Shown piece after piece: positions 16,969-26,594 of a DNA stretch of 64,000 nucleotides. This DNA is from JANJTB01 sp032027125 (lineage in GTDB: Bacteria > Bacteroidota > Ignavibacteria > Kapaibacteriales > UBA2268), in contig JAVSMQ010000001.1 in the NCBI GenBank assembly GCA_032027125.1, forward strand, positions 1,140,679-1,204,678, read 5' to 3'. The stretch's first letter is position 1; every line of letters starts with the position of its first letter. The notes beneath the pieces were generated by a model. The model saw only the letters and a list, made by a program, of their open reading frames with translations, had not been told where the DNA came from and ran no database searches. Made by a program: the position numbers and the translations under genes.

Positions 16969-18104
16969 TTTACGTCCTCCTCAGTTGCATTCATTGCTCT
17001 TTGTAATGCTCTTAAATATGTTATTACCTGCCAGCGCTCAGTATCATTTAGCTGTGAGGCATAAGACGGCATAGTATTCTGCCCGACAGTAATGATATGG
17101 AATATTTGTCCGTCTTTCCAATTTCTGACCCTGTCCGTATGCAGACTCGGAGGATTAGGGAATTGACCGTTTAGTCTGGCTATTCCTGTACCCTGATAGT
17201 CATGACAAGGACTGCAGTAAGTATTGTATTTAGCTTTTCCTATACTGAGATTGGCTTCGTTAATTTCAAGAGGATTGACCATAAATTTTTCAGCAAGTGC
17301 TGCACTGTCTGTATAAGCATAAGGTATATGATTCTTTGCAACAGTACCTGCAACAGGTTCCCTCATTGAAAATCCGTCTTTGAAGAAAGTAGTCGGAGAC
17401 TGTGCAGATAATTTCTGCTGGTACATCATCCAGTTAAACGGCTGCATAAACATCATTTTGTTGAGAGCAAAGTAAGTAACCGACGATACTACAACAGCCA
17501 AAACGGCAAGCCCGATTAGGAATTTCGGGTCGAATAAGGTGTGCTTGACATTCAATTCGTCGTTATCGTAATAAATCGGCTCGACTGTAGATGAACCTAT
17601 TTTAGTAAGAAATGCCTTTACACCCTCAAAATCAAATTTCGGGTCGTCAGATTCTATAACTGCACCATATTTATCTGATGATACGCGTTTCATATATTTT
17701 GTATCATGAAGCGGATGGCTGTTGTTCGGGAATCTGAAGAAAATAATAATCATTGAGGTTACTGTTGCTACCGATGCAAGCAAAACTGTCACTTCAAAAG
17801 TTACAGGGATAAATGCAGGAAGGGCGAAAGCAGGTTTACCGCCGATATTATTCGGATAGCTTACAACCATAGTACCCCACATCAGCAGCAGAGCTAAGGC
17901 TGCACCTGTAACACCGAGTGCAAAAGCAAAATAACCTAATGGAGACCTTGTAACTTTCATTGCATCATCCATACCGTGAATCGGATATGGAGTATGAATA
18001 TCAAATTTTTTATAACCTGCTTTTACAATTTCCTTTGCAGCATAAATGATTTCATCCGGCGTATTGAAAATTGCAGAGACTGAGTGTAGAATTTTATTTT
18101 CCAT
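16965..18104 (-). CDS. actDE: Alternative complex III ActD-ActE fusion: DUF3341 domain plus monoheme cytochrome c
   Basis: I chose ATG 18104, with a GAGGGA seven bases upstream; an earlier start at 18134 would add ten residues inside actC. The 379-residue product starts with the DUF3341 domain of ActD (FNTPDEIIYAAKEIVKAGY, then two helices near 65-125). A further helix at about 200-220 leads to a periplasmic cytochrome c domain with CSPCH near 287 and Met in GQNTMPSYASQL. In many organisms these are two genes, actD and actE. The fusion gives the complex a fixed 1:1 ratio of the membrane subunit and its heme domain. It lies one base after actC. Confidence 0.92.
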   Translation of the reverse strand: MENKILHSVSAIFNTPDEIIYAAKEIVKAGYKKFDIHTPYPIHGMDDAMKVTRSPLGYFAFALGVTGAALALLLMWGTMVVSYPNNIGGKPAFALPAFIPVTFEVTVLLASVATVTSMIIIFFRFPNNSHPLHDTKYMKRVSSDKYGAVIESDDPKFDFEGVKAFLTKIGSSTVEPIYYDNDELNVKHTLFDPKFLIGLAVLAVVVSSVTYFALNKMMFMQPFNWMMYQQKLSAQSPTTFFKDGFSMREPVAGTVAKNHIPYAYTDSAALAEKFMVNPLEINEANLSIGKAKYNTYCSPCHDYQGTGIARLNGQFPNPPSLHTDRVRNWKDGQIFHIITVGQNTMPSYASQLNDTERWQVITYLRALQRAMNATEEDVK

Positions 18105-18105
18105 G

Positions 18106-19509
18106 TTAATGTCCCTCGCCGGCATTATGACCAATCGGATGATGAGTAGGCTGCGAGCCGCTAATTACTGACTTAACTTCAGCAATAGAAACAACAGGCA
18201 TTGTTCGTGTGAATAAAAGCAGTAATGTAAAGAACAATCCGAAACTCCCAATCAGGATACCAACATCAAAAATTGTCGGCATATAATATCCCCAGCTTGA
18301 AGGTAAATAGTCGCGTGAAAGCGATGTTACCGTGATAACAAATCTTTCGAACCACATACCGATATTTACCATTATAGCAATTACAAACATAAATGGAATA
18401 TTTGTCCGCAACTTTTTGAACCAGAAAAACTGAGGGGCAAGAACATTACAGCTAACCATTATCCAGTATGCCCAGGCATAAGGTCCGAGAGCTCTATTGA
18501 GAAAAGCAAATGATTCGACTTCGTGTCCGCTGTACCATGCAATGAAAAATTCCATAGCGTAAGCATATCCTACCATCATACCGGTAACTAAAATTATCTT
18601 GTTCATTTTTTCAAGTGTATCAAGAGTAATAATATGTTTCAGGTCGAAAACTTTTCTAACTATTACAAGTGCATTCTGAACCATTGCAAAACCTGAAAAA
18701 ACAGCTCCTGCAACAAAGTAAGGCGGGAAAATTGTAGTATGCCAGCCCGGCATAATCGAAACAGCAAAGTCGAAAGATACAATTGTATGAACCGAGAGTA
18801 CAAGAGGAGTAGCAAATCCGGCAAGTACAAGATACATCATTTCATAATGTGACCAGTGACGGTTTGAGAATCTCCAGCCAAGGCTTAATGCCGAATAAAT
18901 TGTTTTCTTTGTCTTTTCAACTAATGTTGAATTTGAAAGTCTGTCACGCATAGTAGCAAAATCGGGAACTAATCCGATATACCAGAACACAAATGATACG
19001 GTAAAATAAGTCGAAACTGCAAATACGTCCCAGAGCAGCGGGGAAGTGAAATTCACCCAGAGTGAGTGCTGATTCGGGTAAGGGAATAAATATCCCGCAA
19101 GCCAGGGACGTCCGGTATGTATCAGAGGAAAAATACCGGCAGTCATAACAGCAAATATTGTCATACCCTCGGCAAACCGTGCAATACCTGTTCTCCATTT
19201 TTGACGAAACAGAAACAAAATTGCTGAAATCAGAGTTCCAGCGTGACCAATACCCACCCAAAACACAAAGTTGATGATGGCAAAACCCCATCCAACAGGG
19301 TTGTTAACACCCCAAACGCCTAAGCCTCTGTAAAATGTATAACCAAGGCTTAAAGCTCCAATACCCAACATAGTCAAAGTCAAAGTAATTGCGATAAAAA
19401 ACTTTTTATCCGGCAATCTGTCCATTGGTTGAATAATTGATGCATCAACTGATTTAAGCGATGGTTTTCCTTCAATTACAGAGGTTTCATGAGTTATGTC
19501 AATGCTCAC
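18106..19509 (-). CDS. actC: Alternative complex III subunit ActC (NrfD-like membrane protein)
   Basis: The 467-residue product belongs to the NrfD/PsrC family: about ten helices with the motifs WGVNNPVGWGFAIINFVFW near 85, GHAGTLISAILFLFRQ near 112, IHTGRPWLAGYLFPYPNQ near 150 and SVHTIVSFDFAVSIMPGWH near 245. ActC provides the quinol-oxidising membrane part that contacts ActB. It begins with GTG inside the last codons of actB (11-base overlap), which is consistent with coupled translation. The His-rich tail (HHPIGHNAGEGH) is notable. Confidence 0.95.
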   Translation of the reverse strand: MSIDITHETSVIEGKPSLKSVDASIIQPMDRLPDKKFFIAITLTLTMLGIGALSLGYTFYRGLGVWGVNNPVGWGFAIINFVFWVGIGHAGTLISAILFLFRQKWRTGIARFAEGMTIFAVMTAGIFPLIHTGRPWLAGYLFPYPNQHSLWVNFTSPLLWDVFAVSTYFTVSFVFWYIGLVPDFATMRDRLSNSTLVEKTKKTIYSALSLGWRFSNRHWSHYEMMYLVLAGFATPLVLSVHTIVSFDFAVSIMPGWHTTIFPPYFVAGAVFSGFAMVQNALVIVRKVFDLKHIITLDTLEKMNKIILVTGMMVGYAYAMEFFIAWYSGHEVESFAFLNRALGPYAWAYWIMVSCNVLAPQFFWFKKLRTNIPFMFVIAIMVNIGMWFERFVITVTSLSRDYLPSSWGYYMPTIFDVGILIGSFGLFFTLLLLFTRTMPVVSIAEVKSVISGSQPTHHPIGHNAGEGH

Positions 19510-22500
19510 TATGGTTTTCCTCCGCTGTAATATTTCTCAATTTTGATAAATAAGTCACATTAGGCTTTACGCTTATAGTTTCGAGTACATGATAGCCTAA
19601 AGGATGTTCTCTTAATTTCGATATTTTTGATTCAGGGTCATTCATGTCACCAAATGTTATAGCAGATGCAGGGCAAGCTTCCTGACAAGCAGTCTGAACG
19701 TCTGCACCTTTTATTTTACGACCTTCTTTTGCTGCTGTAGTTCTGGCTTCCTGAATCCTTTGCGTGCAGAAGGTACATTTCTCCATAACGCCTCTTGATC
19801 GAACCGTTACTTCAGGATTATTTAATAATTCAAGTGTATCTTTGCGATAAAATCCATCAGCCAAATCATTACGGAAATCAAAGAAATTATAACGGCGAAC
19901 CTTGTAAGGGCAGTTATTTGCACAATAGCGTGTACCGACACATCTGTTGTAAGTCATCTGATTCAATCCGTCAGGACTATGGGATGTCGCAACTACCGGG
20001 CAGACATTCTCACACGGTGCATTATCACAGTGCTGGCAAAGCATCGGCTGAAAGCTTGTAACAGGTTCATCGGGTGTTCCGCTGAAATAGGTATCAATTC
20101 TCATCCAGTGCATTTCTCTGCCATTTGAGGCTTCTACTTTACCTACAATGGGGATATTATTTTCAACATTACATGCAGTCACGCACGTGCCGCAGGCTGT
20201 ACATTTGTTAAGGTCAATAGCCATCGCCCATTTGACATCAGTATAAACCTTATCGGGAGTAATTGAGTGGCTATTATATTCATGATGCCCGAGCAGATGT
20301 ATTTTTTCTGATTTAAGTGCTTTTTTGTAACCCTTATCATCGCCGGCAAACTCTGCTTTGAGTTTTAATTTGGCAGAATCATATTTTCCCTGAAATTCCT
20401 TATAAAAAGGAACAGTATATTCATTGATTATATGTCTTTTCAGATGGAAATCTTTAACGAATTCTTCATCAAGGGAATGATGTTCCTGTGTCGAAACAAG
20501 ATGATGAATACCGTCTGTTTTGCTTACATTCACCCTTGTATAAATCCATGGAGACATTCCGCCCTTAACAGACATAAGAACCGAAGCATTAAATCCGACA
20601 TTTATACCGATTTCACCGACAGTAGTCCTGCCGTATCCGAGGTCAACTGCAATCACTTTTTCAGCCATACCCGGCTGAATCATAACAGGGAGTTTCAAAC
20701 TTCTGCCGTTTACTTTTACCTCGACCATATCAGCATCACGGTTCATTTTGTCTTCACCGTAAGTGACATTAAGTTCTTTTGCGGTAGCAGGCGACATCAT
20801 TGCATAATTATCCCAGACAGTCTTAGTAACAGGATTAGGTACTTCCTGAAGCCATCCGTTGTTTGCAAATCTGCCGTCACCTAAATAATGAGCCGGTTTA
20901 AGAATTAATGTGTAATTCTGCTTTTGAATAGTGAATTTATTATTTGCCAAAGCTGCTAAATTAAATACCGGCTTTACTGCTGCCGGTTCATTAATTATTG
21001 ATACGCCGTCGTGAAGACATGCAAACCAGTACGAGCGGAAATCAACTGATGAGCCGCTTTTCAGATAAACATCATTTTCCCAGCCTGACATCAGATATTT
21101 ATGATATATATCAGGATTATATTTGGTTATATCGTCACTCATCCAATTCAGAAGAACTGCTTCTTTCTGACGGGTGTCATGTATTGGTGCTATTATTGGC
21201 TGCTGAAGACTCATAAATCCGGTTCGTAATTTAAAGTCGCCCCATGATTCAAGTGAGTGATTTACAGCAATTATATACTGGTTAGCCAAACATGATTCAT
21301 TAGCTGATTCGACCATTGAGATTATAACCGGTACTTTTTTATAAGCTTCGGCATAACCTGAATCGTGAGGAAAATGATATACGGGATTTGAATCAAAATG
21401 AATTAATACTCCAACTTTACCGGAATTGCAACCACTTACCAGACTTGACAATTCATCGGCAGTGCTTAACGGTCTTTGTAACTGCTGAAGTGAAGAAAAA
21501 TCATAAACATTTGCAGCTGAACCAAGAACTTCATTAAGTAAATTTACTGCAGTATGAACTTCTTTCGGCATTGCAGCACCGGCAGTAACCAAAGTTTTTG
21601 TTCCGTGAATTAATAAGTCATGAATTAATTCATCAAGAATCTTATGATTAATTTTATTCTTATCAGCAAAGCTTTTTAAGTTAAATTCTGATAGATTTGC
21701 ATCAATTGCTATTGCAGACTTCCCTTTGACTGCCAGTTCGGCGGCTAAACTCATTATGAAGCTGAAATGAAGTTCAGGGGTAAGTCTGATTCTGTAATCA
21801 GCCATCGCTCCCGTTACCGAATAATTCCCTTCAATCTGATAAAGTTTATTGAATCCTTCCGGATGGTCAATATCTCTTCGTGATGTAAATTGTCTTGTTT
21901 GTTCAGTTACATTTCCATCAGTTCCAAGAAAATCATTTTCAAATGATAATATAACGTCAGGTACATCAAACTTAATTGCCGGAATTGAATCCATACCGTA
22001 ACATTCAGCCCATGCAAGACGTTTTTGGCTGTCATTAAACAGTTCATAGCTGTAAATTTTCGCAGTCGGATATTTTGCAATAAAATCATTAAAAAGCTTA
22101 TTTTGTGAAGGTGAAATTACCGAATGTGTAACAATAGCAATTTCTTTTCCTTCGGCAGCAGCCTTTTTCAATTTTTCAACAATTTGAGTATCAACCTTTT
22201 CCCAGTCAGAACGCGGCATTTCATCTTTATACAGCACTAATTTACTGTCAGATTTTTTGATAGGAAATCTCAATCTGTTTGGGTCATATAAATCAAATAT
22301 TGCAGCCTGGTCAGAAGTTGAAATTTTTCCTTTATTAACAGGATGGTCAGGATTGCCGTCCAGTTTAATCGGTCTTCCTTCGCGGGATTTAACTAAAACT
22401 CCGGAGCCGTTATTCAGAGTGGAAGCATAATAATTCGCTTCACCGTAAGTGACACCATCGGGCTTTTTGTTATAGGTGATGATTTCGCCCTTGTCATAAT

Positions 22501-22702
22501 AATCCGAGCAGGCTGTAGCAGCTATAGCTGTAGTAGCACCTACAAGAGCAAGAAAATTTCTGCGGGATTTATCCGGCATTGTTTTAATATCAAATTCATC
22601 AGTTACGCCTTCCACAAATTCGTGACGGGCAGATTCGACTGATTCGGGCTTTTGATTATACTGATTTAAACTTTTCCAGAACTTGGGTTTTATATTATCC
22701 AT
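19499..22702 (-). CDS. actB: Alternative complex III subunit ActB (molybdopterin-oxidoreductase-like iron-sulfur protein)
   Basis: The 1067-residue product has a Tat signal (KSRRNFLALVGATTAIAATA) near 45-64 ending in a Cys that could be lipidated. A long molybdopterin-oxidoreductase-like domain without obvious cofactor ligands follows. The C-terminal ~245 residues carry four Cys clusters: CTACGTCVTAC, CQHCDNAPCENVCPV, CVGTRYCANNCP and CTFC...CQEACP. This is the ActB layout, with three 4Fe-4S and one 3Fe-4S type site by family knowledge. It passes electrons from quinol to the cytochrome subunits on the outer face of the inner membrane. Its ATG overlaps the stop of the small Tat gene. Confidence 0.95.
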   Translation of the reverse strand: MDNIKPKFWKSLNQYNQKPESVESARHEFVEGVTDEFDIKTMPDKSRRNFLALVGATTAIAATACSDYYDKGEIITYNKKPDGVTYGEANYYASTLNNGSGVLVKSREGRPIKLDGNPDHPVNKGKISTSDQAAIFDLYDPNRLRFPIKKSDSKLVLYKDEMPRSDWEKVDTQIVEKLKKAAAEGKEIAIVTHSVISPSQNKLFNDFIAKYPTAKIYSYELFNDSQKRLAWAECYGMDSIPAIKFDVPDVILSFENDFLGTDGNVTEQTRQFTSRRDIDHPEGFNKLYQIEGNYSVTGAMADYRIRLTPELHFSFIMSLAAELAVKGKSAIAIDANLSEFNLKSFADKNKINHKILDELIHDLLIHGTKTLVTAGAAMPKEVHTAVNLLNEVLGSAANVYDFSSLQQLQRPLSTADELSSLVSGCNSGKVGVLIHFDSNPVYHFPHDSGYAEAYKKVPVIISMVESANESCLANQYIIAVNHSLESWGDFKLRTGFMSLQQPIIAPIHDTRQKEAVLLNWMSDDITKYNPDIYHKYLMSGWENDVYLKSGSSVDFRSYWFACLHDGVSIINEPAAVKPVFNLAALANNKFTIQKQNYTLILKPAHYLGDGRFANNGWLQEVPNPVTKTVWDNYAMMSPATAKELNVTYGEDKMNRDADMVEVKVNGRSLKLPVMIQPGMAEKVIAVDLGYGRTTVGEIGINVGFNASVLMSVKGGMSPWIYTRVNVSKTDGIHHLVSTQEHHSLDEEFVKDFHLKRHIINEYTVPFYKEFQGKYDSAKLKLKAEFAGDDKGYKKALKSEKIHLLGHHEYNSHSITPDKVYTDVKWAMAIDLNKCTACGTCVTACNVENNIPIVGKVEASNGREMHWMRIDTYFSGTPDEPVTSFQPMLCQHCDNAPCENVCPVVATSHSPDGLNQMTYNRCVGTRYCANNCPYKVRRYNFFDFRNDLADGFYRKDTLELLNNPEVTVRSRGVMEKCTFCTQRIQEARTTAAKEGRKIKGADVQTACQEACPASAITFGDMNDPESKISKLREHPLGYHVLETISVKPNVTYLSKLRNITAEENHSEH

Positions 22703-22896
22703 CAGCGTTTTTCTCCCTTTTGACGTGGAACAGCATGAGGGTGAATCATGACCTGAGGCTTACCGCTTTGAGCAGAAGCTGCATCATTTCGTGCGAGAAG
22801 CCTGAAAGGGACTATTTGACTGACCATAGCACCAATAGTACCCATGCCAATCAGCCCAAAAAACTTTCTACGGTTTTGCTTCATAACTCTTTTCAT
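22702..22896 (-). CDS. Small Tat-signal protein between actA and actB
   Basis: The frame is open back to a TTG at 22938, but ATG 22896 (64 residues) or ATG 22884 (60) are more likely starts; the choice is not settled by a clear ribosome binding site. The product has a Tat motif, RRKFFGLIGMG, a hydrophobic stretch (MGTIGAMVSQIV) and a short polar tail ending IHPHAVPRQKGEKR. It should be exported folded or used as a membrane-anchored peptide. Its stop overlaps the actB start, so it is coupled to the complex. I do not know its function; it may be an extra subunit or assembly factor of alternative complex III. Confidence 0.75.
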   Translation of the reverse strand: MKRVMKQNRRKFFGLIGMGTIGAMVSQIVPFRLLARNDAASAQSGKPQVMIHPHAVPRQKGEKR

Positions 22897-22925
22897 ATTT
22901 TTATTTGATAAATTTTCATAATTAT

Positions 22926-23498
22926 TTAACGATGACAAGCATTACAATTTGTAGGTCCATTATTTACCGCTGTTTTCATCTGAGGCATTGTTTCGTGCGG
23001 ATTACGGTGGCAGTCAATGCAACTTCCCATTGTAAATGATTTAACCTGGCTTACTACTTCCATCTTGCGGACATCGCCGTGACAGTTGGCACAGTCAATA
23101 CCTTTGGTCACATGCGAAGCATGATTGAAATAGGCATATTCCGGTACTCTGTGAATGCGTTTCCATGGAATAGGTTTATTATTATTGAAGTACTCGGTTA
23201 ATTTGATTATTTCGGGCTTGTCTGTTCGTGCAACTTTATGGCAATTCATACATGTACTTGCCGCCGGAATACTTGCGTGACGTGTTTTGGCTGCACTTGT
23301 ATGACAGTACTGACAGTCAATCGCCATATCACCCGCATGAAGTTTATGCGAGAACTTAATAGGCTGCTCCGGTGTATAACCTACTCCGTCCCGTTCGGGT
23401 TTGGCTATAAAATATGTCAGGGCAAAGGACATAATAATAACAAAAACCGTTACCGGTAGTTTTACCTTAAGTGCGTAATCAAGTATCGTTTTTTTCAC
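22926..23498 (-). CDS. actA: Alternative complex III subunit ActA (pentaheme cytochrome c)
   Basis: The 190-residue product begins at a GTG preceded by GGCGGAA, has one N-terminal transmembrane helix (about 14-32), and carries five heme motifs: CQYCH, CMNCH, CANCH, CIDCH and CNACH. The His-rich spacing (KFSHKLHAGD, YFNHASHVT) supplies distal ligands. ActA collects electrons from ActB on the periplasmic side. It is the first gene of the cluster, after a 421-base gap that should hold the main promoter. Confidence 0.95.
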   Translation of the reverse strand: MKKTILDYALKVKLPVTVFVIIMSFALTYFIAKPERDGVGYTPEQPIKFSHKLHAGDMAIDCQYCHTSAAKTRHASIPAASTCMNCHKVARTDKPEIIKLTEYFNNNKPIPWKRIHRVPEYAYFNHASHVTKGIDCANCHGDVRKMEVVSQVKSFTMGSCIDCHRNPHETMPQMKTAVNNGPTNCNACHR

Positions 23499-23919
23499 TT
23501 TCCGCCTGTCAAAAGTTTCTAATTTACTATAAGTTTATGGTTCTAAAAGGAACCAAAAAAAAGAATTCTTTATTTTTCTTACCGAAGTTCTTTAATTATG
23601 AGCTCCAATTGCTTCTACAAATCAATTGACTCTCCGACTTCAGTAAGTATTCTGAATTCCGCCATCAAGGGTTGTCAAACAACACCTTAAGAAATTCAAA
23701 AATAAGATATAATTAGATATAAAATCTTAAAATACTATTTTTTCGCAATAATTTCAAAAAACTTTTATACAAATTTCACTAAATATCATTGCAAAATACT
23801 ACTAAATTTAATTTTATGCAAACCTAAAAAGCATTTTAGACACATTATTTTTATTTCATTTTCATAACCATTCATTTATGTTCTTTATTTATAATAATTT
23901 ATGTGAAAATTAATTTTAC
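23499..23919. other. Gap holding the presumed promoter of the ACIII/oxidase cluster
   Basis: There is no gene on either strand. The sequence is AT-rich, with a small inverted repeat TGGTTC...GAACCA (23538-23555) about 40 bases upstream of actA and long A/T runs. I cannot point to a convincing -35/-10 pair or a known regulator site. The left end (23850-23919) lies between the SafE-like gene's 3' end and this region. Confidence 0.4.
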
Positions 23920-24630
23920 TTAATGACAGCATGAGGCTTTCCCGCTCACGACTTTATCAGGCAGTTGAGGACTGATATACGGTATTCCGAGCGACATTCC
24001 CCTAAGAATCATTAATACGGCTACAACTGCAACTCCATACGGTATAGCCTTGGTCATTCTTTTTCTAAAACTGATTGATAAAAGATTTTTTGAAAAATAC
24101 ATTGATGCCATCATCGGAATCGTACCAATTCCAAAAGCAGCCATGAATAAAGCTGATTCAAGAATTCCTGTAGCTGCGAATGAACCGGCAAGGGCTATAT
24201 AAACTAATCCGCAAGGCAGCAAACCATTAAGTAATCCAAGTATAAAAAGAGACAGGATGCTTTTTGATTTAAAAAATTCCTGAAACAGACTTTTTATTTT
24301 CAGAACAAAAGGACTGACTATTCGATTACTATTTATAATGGTATAATATTTTCTTGGTATGATAAGAAATAACAGCATCAGAGCGCCTGTTATAATTGCT
24401 ATATATTCCTGAAACCCTGCCAGACGCAAAGGGGCGCCAATTATGCCGAGCAAAATTCCCATTACGGTATAAGTTGTAACTCGTCCGAAATTATAGACAA
24501 GGCTCTCCCCTGCCGCACCCATTTTTGTCCGGCTGCGATGAGGTATTGCCATTGCAATAGGACCGCACATCCCCAAACAGTGAAAACTGCCGAGAATTCC
24601 TAAGATAAATCCATTTGTAATTTCAATCAT
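23920..24630 (-). CDS. SafE-like membrane protein of the cbb3 cluster
   Basis: The 236-residue product has six helices and the signatures SFHCLGMCGPIAMAIP near 16-31 and LLPCGLVYIAL near 145, which define the TauE/SafE-type (DsbD-like) membrane proteins found next to cbb3 oxidase genes. The Cys residues in these motifs suggest copper or thiol handling during oxidase assembly rather than sulfite export. It follows the ccoH gene by four bases. The tail ends VVSGKASCCH, with a Cys-Cys-His that could bind metal. The role is inferred from the neighbourhood. Confidence 0.85.
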   Translation of the reverse strand: MIEITNGFILGILGSFHCLGMCGPIAMAIPHRSRTKMGAAGESLVYNFGRVTTYTVMGILLGIIGAPLRLAGFQEYIAIITGALMLLFLIIPRKYYTIINSNRIVSPFVLKIKSLFQEFFKSKSILSLFILGLLNGLLPCGLVYIALAGSFAATGILESALFMAAFGIGTIPMMASMYFSKNLLSISFRKRMTKAIPYGVAVVAVLMILRGMSLGIPYISPQLPDKVVSGKASCCH

Positions 24631-24634
24631 ATAT

Positions 24635-25087
24635 TCAATTTATAATTAGAACTTCTTCGTTATAATATGCTGAGTCGCCTACAGCCCAGTCAACCTTTAT
24701 TCTCCACAGACCTTTTGTGAGTTTTTCGTTTTTAATATACTGTATCCATGAATCATCAGGTTTTACAGGCAATATAAAATCAAGTTTTTTATCGGACGGT
24801 CTGAAAAAGGTTATCATTCCTGTAATGTCTGATGTCAATCCTGTTTTCGGATAGGTCAATCTTACGACATTATCAACAGTTTCTATTATTAGCGGCAGGG
24901 CAAGGTTATTTGTTCTGTTTATTTTGTCAATATTGCTCTGATAATCCAGTTCTTTTTCATAATAATTTTCATCAACCAAATCAACTTTATTGAATGATGT
25001 AAATATCACGAAACCTATCAGCAGCAGTACAAATGAAACATAAAAGACTGCTATACCGATACCCCAATTCATCTTTAATTTTATCAT
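24635..25087 (-). CDS. ccoH: FixH/CcoH family protein
   Basis: The 150-residue product has one N-terminal helix (about 9-29) and a periplasmic domain with the NKVDLVDENYYEKELDYQ segment shared by FixH proteins (usually VxxxYYxxxLxY). FixH/CcoH is needed for assembly and stability of cbb3 oxidase. It lies 13 bases after ccoG and four bases before the SafE-like gene, so the three are co-transcribed. Confidence 0.88.
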   Translation of the reverse strand: MIKLKMNWGIGIAVFYVSFVLLLIGFVIFTSFNKVDLVDENYYEKELDYQSNIDKINRTNNLALPLIIETVDNVVRLTYPKTGLTSDITGMITFFRPSDKKLDFILPVKPDDSWIQYIKNEKLTKGLWRIKVDWAVGDSAYYNEEVLIIN

Positions 25088-25100
25088 AATATTCTTTCTA

Positions 25101-26588
25101 TTATTTCATTCCCGGTGCCGGTCCGGTAAATCCTGTTTTAACAACCTGCAAAAGTATATTATTGCTGTAAACGCCGATTTTAACTTCATTTCTGGAACCT
25201 TTAATATATTTTCTCGGTACTTCCAGAATAAATGTAGCATCTGTATAAGTCTCGGAACCGACATAAATGTTGTCCTTGCCAATAAGTTTTAGGCTGCTTC
25301 GGGGAATATCCAAAACTTTTAGTTCTATCGGCATGGGTTTGAATGTCTTATTAATTATCGTAGCAGTATATACATTTGAAATAGTATTTTCGCTTGTTAC
25401 CTGATACATTGTACCTTTTGCCCTAAGTATTGTTGCCTCTACATCAGAGCGTGTAAGAAGCATACTTCCTGAAATTATAACCAGTAAGAGAAGTATTACG
25501 GAATATAAAATAATTCTTGGTGTAAACCTGAATTTGTGCCCTTCCTCAAGCTGCGACTGACTTGCATATTTTATGAGTTTTTGGGGTTTGTTAACCTTTA
25601 TCATAACTTCATCGCAGGCATCAATACAAGCTGTACAGTTTACACATTCAAGCTGGGTGCCGTTTCGGATATCTATACCTGTCGGGCATACTCTTACGCA
25701 TGCTCCGCAGTCAACACAGTCACCCTGATTATTTGGCTGCTTTTTGAATTTACCGCGTGGTTCGCCGCGAATAAAATCATAGGCAACAATTATTGAATTT
25801 TTGTCAAGCAGTACAGATTGCAGCCTGCCATAAGGACATACAATAGTACAAGCCTGCTCGCGAAACCATGAAAAAACGAAATAAAAAAGTCCTGCAAATA
25901 TCATCAATGCAGAAAATGTACCTGTATGAGCAAATGGTCCGTCTGAAATAAGCAGACCCAGCCTATCAACACCAACAATATAAGCCAAAAATATGTTACT
26001 GATAATTACTGATAGAACAATAAAAATTGAATGTTTTAATCCCCGCTTGAATATCTTTTCGCGGTTCCAGGGACTTGCGGCAAGTTTGGACTGTTGACGT
26101 GAGTCCCCTTCTATCAAATATTCAAATTTACGAAATACCATTTCCATAAATATTGTCTGCGGACATGCCCAACCACACCAAATCCTGCCAAAAACAGCAG
26201 TAAAAAGTACAATGAAAATAATTAATGCTAAAAATGAGATTGCCAGTATATGAAAATCCTGGGGCCAGAATACGACTCCGAATAATATAAACTTACGCTG
26301 CAATACATCCAGAAGTATATATGGATTACCATTTACTTTAATAAATGGTGTACCTGCCATAATGACAATCAAAATCGCAGCTACAACAATCCTCCAATTA
26401 TGAAATTTTCCCTTCGGTTTTTTGGGGTAAATACCTATACGATTTCCTTTTTTATCAAGATTTGAAACCCTGTCTCTAAAAGATACTCCTGTATCGGTGA
26501 TTAATTTACCTGAATCTTTATCATTTTTTTCAATAGTACCTTTTAATTTCAACTCTTTAAATGAACTGTCTTCTTTCATGTCAACCAT
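25101..26588 (-). CDS. ccoG: Cytochrome cbb3 oxidase accessory protein CcoG (FixG)
   Basis: The start is probably ATG 26588, one codon inside a possible GTG at 26591; ATG 26579 is also possible. The ~495-residue product has about five helices, the WCGWACPQTIFMEMVFRK motif near 140, and two ferredoxin Cys clusters, CVDCGACVRVCP and CVNCTACIDAC, near 280-310. A C-terminal immunoglobulin-like FixG domain (about 390-495) follows. By family, CcoG reduces copper for delivery to the cbb3 active site. It lies 640 bases from ccoP across the repeat region, so it may have its own promoter. A small hairpin is present in its leader. Confidence 0.95.
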   Translation of the reverse strand: MVDMKEDSSFKELKLKGTIEKNDKDSGKLITDTGVSFRDRVSNLDKKGNRIGIYPKKPKGKFHNWRIVVAAILIVIMAGTPFIKVNGNPYILLDVLQRKFILFGVVFWPQDFHILAISFLALIIFIVLFTAVFGRIWCGWACPQTIFMEMVFRKFEYLIEGDSRQQSKLAASPWNREKIFKRGLKHSIFIVLSVIISNIFLAYIVGVDRLGLLISDGPFAHTGTFSALMIFAGLFYFVFSWFREQACTIVCPYGRLQSVLLDKNSIIVAYDFIRGEPRGKFKKQPNNQGDCVDCGACVRVCPTGIDIRNGTQLECVNCTACIDACDEVMIKVNKPQKLIKYASQSQLEEGHKFRFTPRIILYSVILLLLVIISGSMLLTRSDVEATILRAKGTMYQVTSENTISNVYTATIINKTFKPMPIELKVLDIPRSSLKLIGKDNIYVGSETYTDATFILEVPRKYIKGSRNEVKIGVYSNNILLQVVKTGFTGPAPGMK

Positions 26589-26594
26589 CACTTT

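Noticed and set aside
20432..20884. 150-codon open frame on the plus strand opposite actB
   Set aside because: It is antisense to a well-supported gene with clear motifs and codes for a Cys/His/Ser-rich sequence typical of shadow frames.
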